This document shows positions 4,941 to 5,230 of a DNA stretch of 5,230 nt, one piece after another. The notes below the pieces were generated by a model that saw only the letters and a list, made by a program, of their open reading frames with translations, made no database searches and was not told where the DNA came from. A program made the position numbers and the translations under genes. This stretch comes from Cytophagales bacterium (lineage in GTDB: Bacteria > Bacteroidota > Bacteroidia > Cytophagales > Cytophagaceae), in contig JANYCO010000159.1 of NCBI GenBank assembly GCA_025360235.1, positions 1 to 5,230 on the forward strand. The letters are read 5' to 3'. Positions within the stretch are counted from its first letter, which is position 1, and the number at the start of each line of letters is the position of its first letter.

Positions 4941-5230
4941 ATGAGAACACTTAAAAAAATCACATTAGCATTACTGGGAGTAGTATTTGCCATCAATCTT
5001 ACTGTAGCGCAAAACTACAAAGCACCTAAGATAGATGCGTCAGGTAAAATCACAGACAAGGACGGCAAGAACATGGGAACTATGACCAAGGACGGTTTGA
5101 TGGATGATAAGGGCACTAAGATAGCAAACATCGATTCGGAAGGTAATTTGATTGACGCTAAAACAGGGAAAAAAATAGGCAAAGCTGAGAAAAACGGCAA
5201 TTTTACTTATTACTTTTCTGAAACTGGAGA
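4941..5230 (+). CDS. Secreted Gly/Asp/Lys-repeat protein, 3' partial
   Basis: The frame is open from ATG 4941 to the window end (96 codons visible, no stop). Residues 1-23 form a signal peptide (MRTLKKITLALLGVVFAINL, then TVA with probable cleavage before Q24), so the product enters the periplasm. The mature part shows tandem units of 16-18 residues starting at G35, G52, G68 and G86, each with a pattern like D-x-x-G-x-x-I/M-G/A then an x-x-x-G turn (KDGKNMGTMTKDG, DKGTKIANIDSEG, KTGKKIGKAEKNG). This suggests a beta-hairpin repeat fold. I do not recognise a named family and assign no function. It lies 62 bp after the lipoprotein gene on the same strand. Its start DNA shares 16 of 17 bases with that gene's signal-peptide DNA (the AAAAAAATCAC...TTAGC stretch), both encoding KKITLA. 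ATG 4941 is preceded by an A/T leader without a Shine-Dalgarno. Confidence 0.8.
   Translation, partial: MRTLKKITLALLGVVFAINLTVAQNYKAPKIDASGKITDKDGKNMGTMTKDGLMDDKGTKIANIDSEGNLIDAKTGKKIGKAEKNGNFTYYFSETG

Noticed and set aside
1..5230. CRISPR array, tRNA, rRNA, transposase or IS ends
   Set aside because: No regularly spaced repeats, cloverleaf, rRNA-like sequence or transposase was seen on either strand.

Overview
The window looks like a chromosomal stretch of a Bacteroidota bacterium. The evidence is a Bacteroidota-type tyrosine integrase, an HYC_CC_PP-family small protein, an 'LSC-KKKK' lipoprotein start, A-rich translation starts without Shine-Dalgarno sequences, and very AT-rich intergenic DNA. 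The genus cannot be read from the sequence; all genes are on the + strand.

Left part (1-2956): a compact four-gene block that I read as most of a small integrative element. It contains a tyrosine recombinase cut by the left edge, an excisionase-like winged/MerR-type HTH protein, an unrecognised 125-residue protein, and a 317-residue RecA-fold ATPase with an N-terminal four-cysteine zinc finger and a RadA-like KNRFG motif close to its C-terminus. The gaps are 44, 47 and 3 bp, and a strong intrinsic terminator closes the block. No relaxase, primase or cargo gene is visible, so transfer would depend on other elements, or such genes lie left of the window.

Middle (2891-3311): about 420 bp without a credible gene. 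It holds the terminator, a GC-rich patch of nested TGTCCG/CGGACA inverted repeats (3016-3055), three GTTAAA boxes at exact 11-bp steps (3091-3118), and an extremely AT-rich leader (5 G/C in 60 bp at 3241-3300). It is the best candidate for the right end of the element and for control sites.

Right part (3312-5230): three exported proteins in a row. They are a cysteine-containing HYC_CC_PP-family protein, a methionine- and histidine-rich YVTN/YncE-type beta-propeller lipoprotein, and the start of a secreted protein built from ~17-residue Gly/Asp/Lys repeats that runs off the right edge. A perfect 14-bp palindrome inside a larger inverted repeat lies before the propeller gene. The Met/His/Cys content suggests an envelope metal (perhaps copper) function, but this is inference: no known metal transporter or sensor is in the window.
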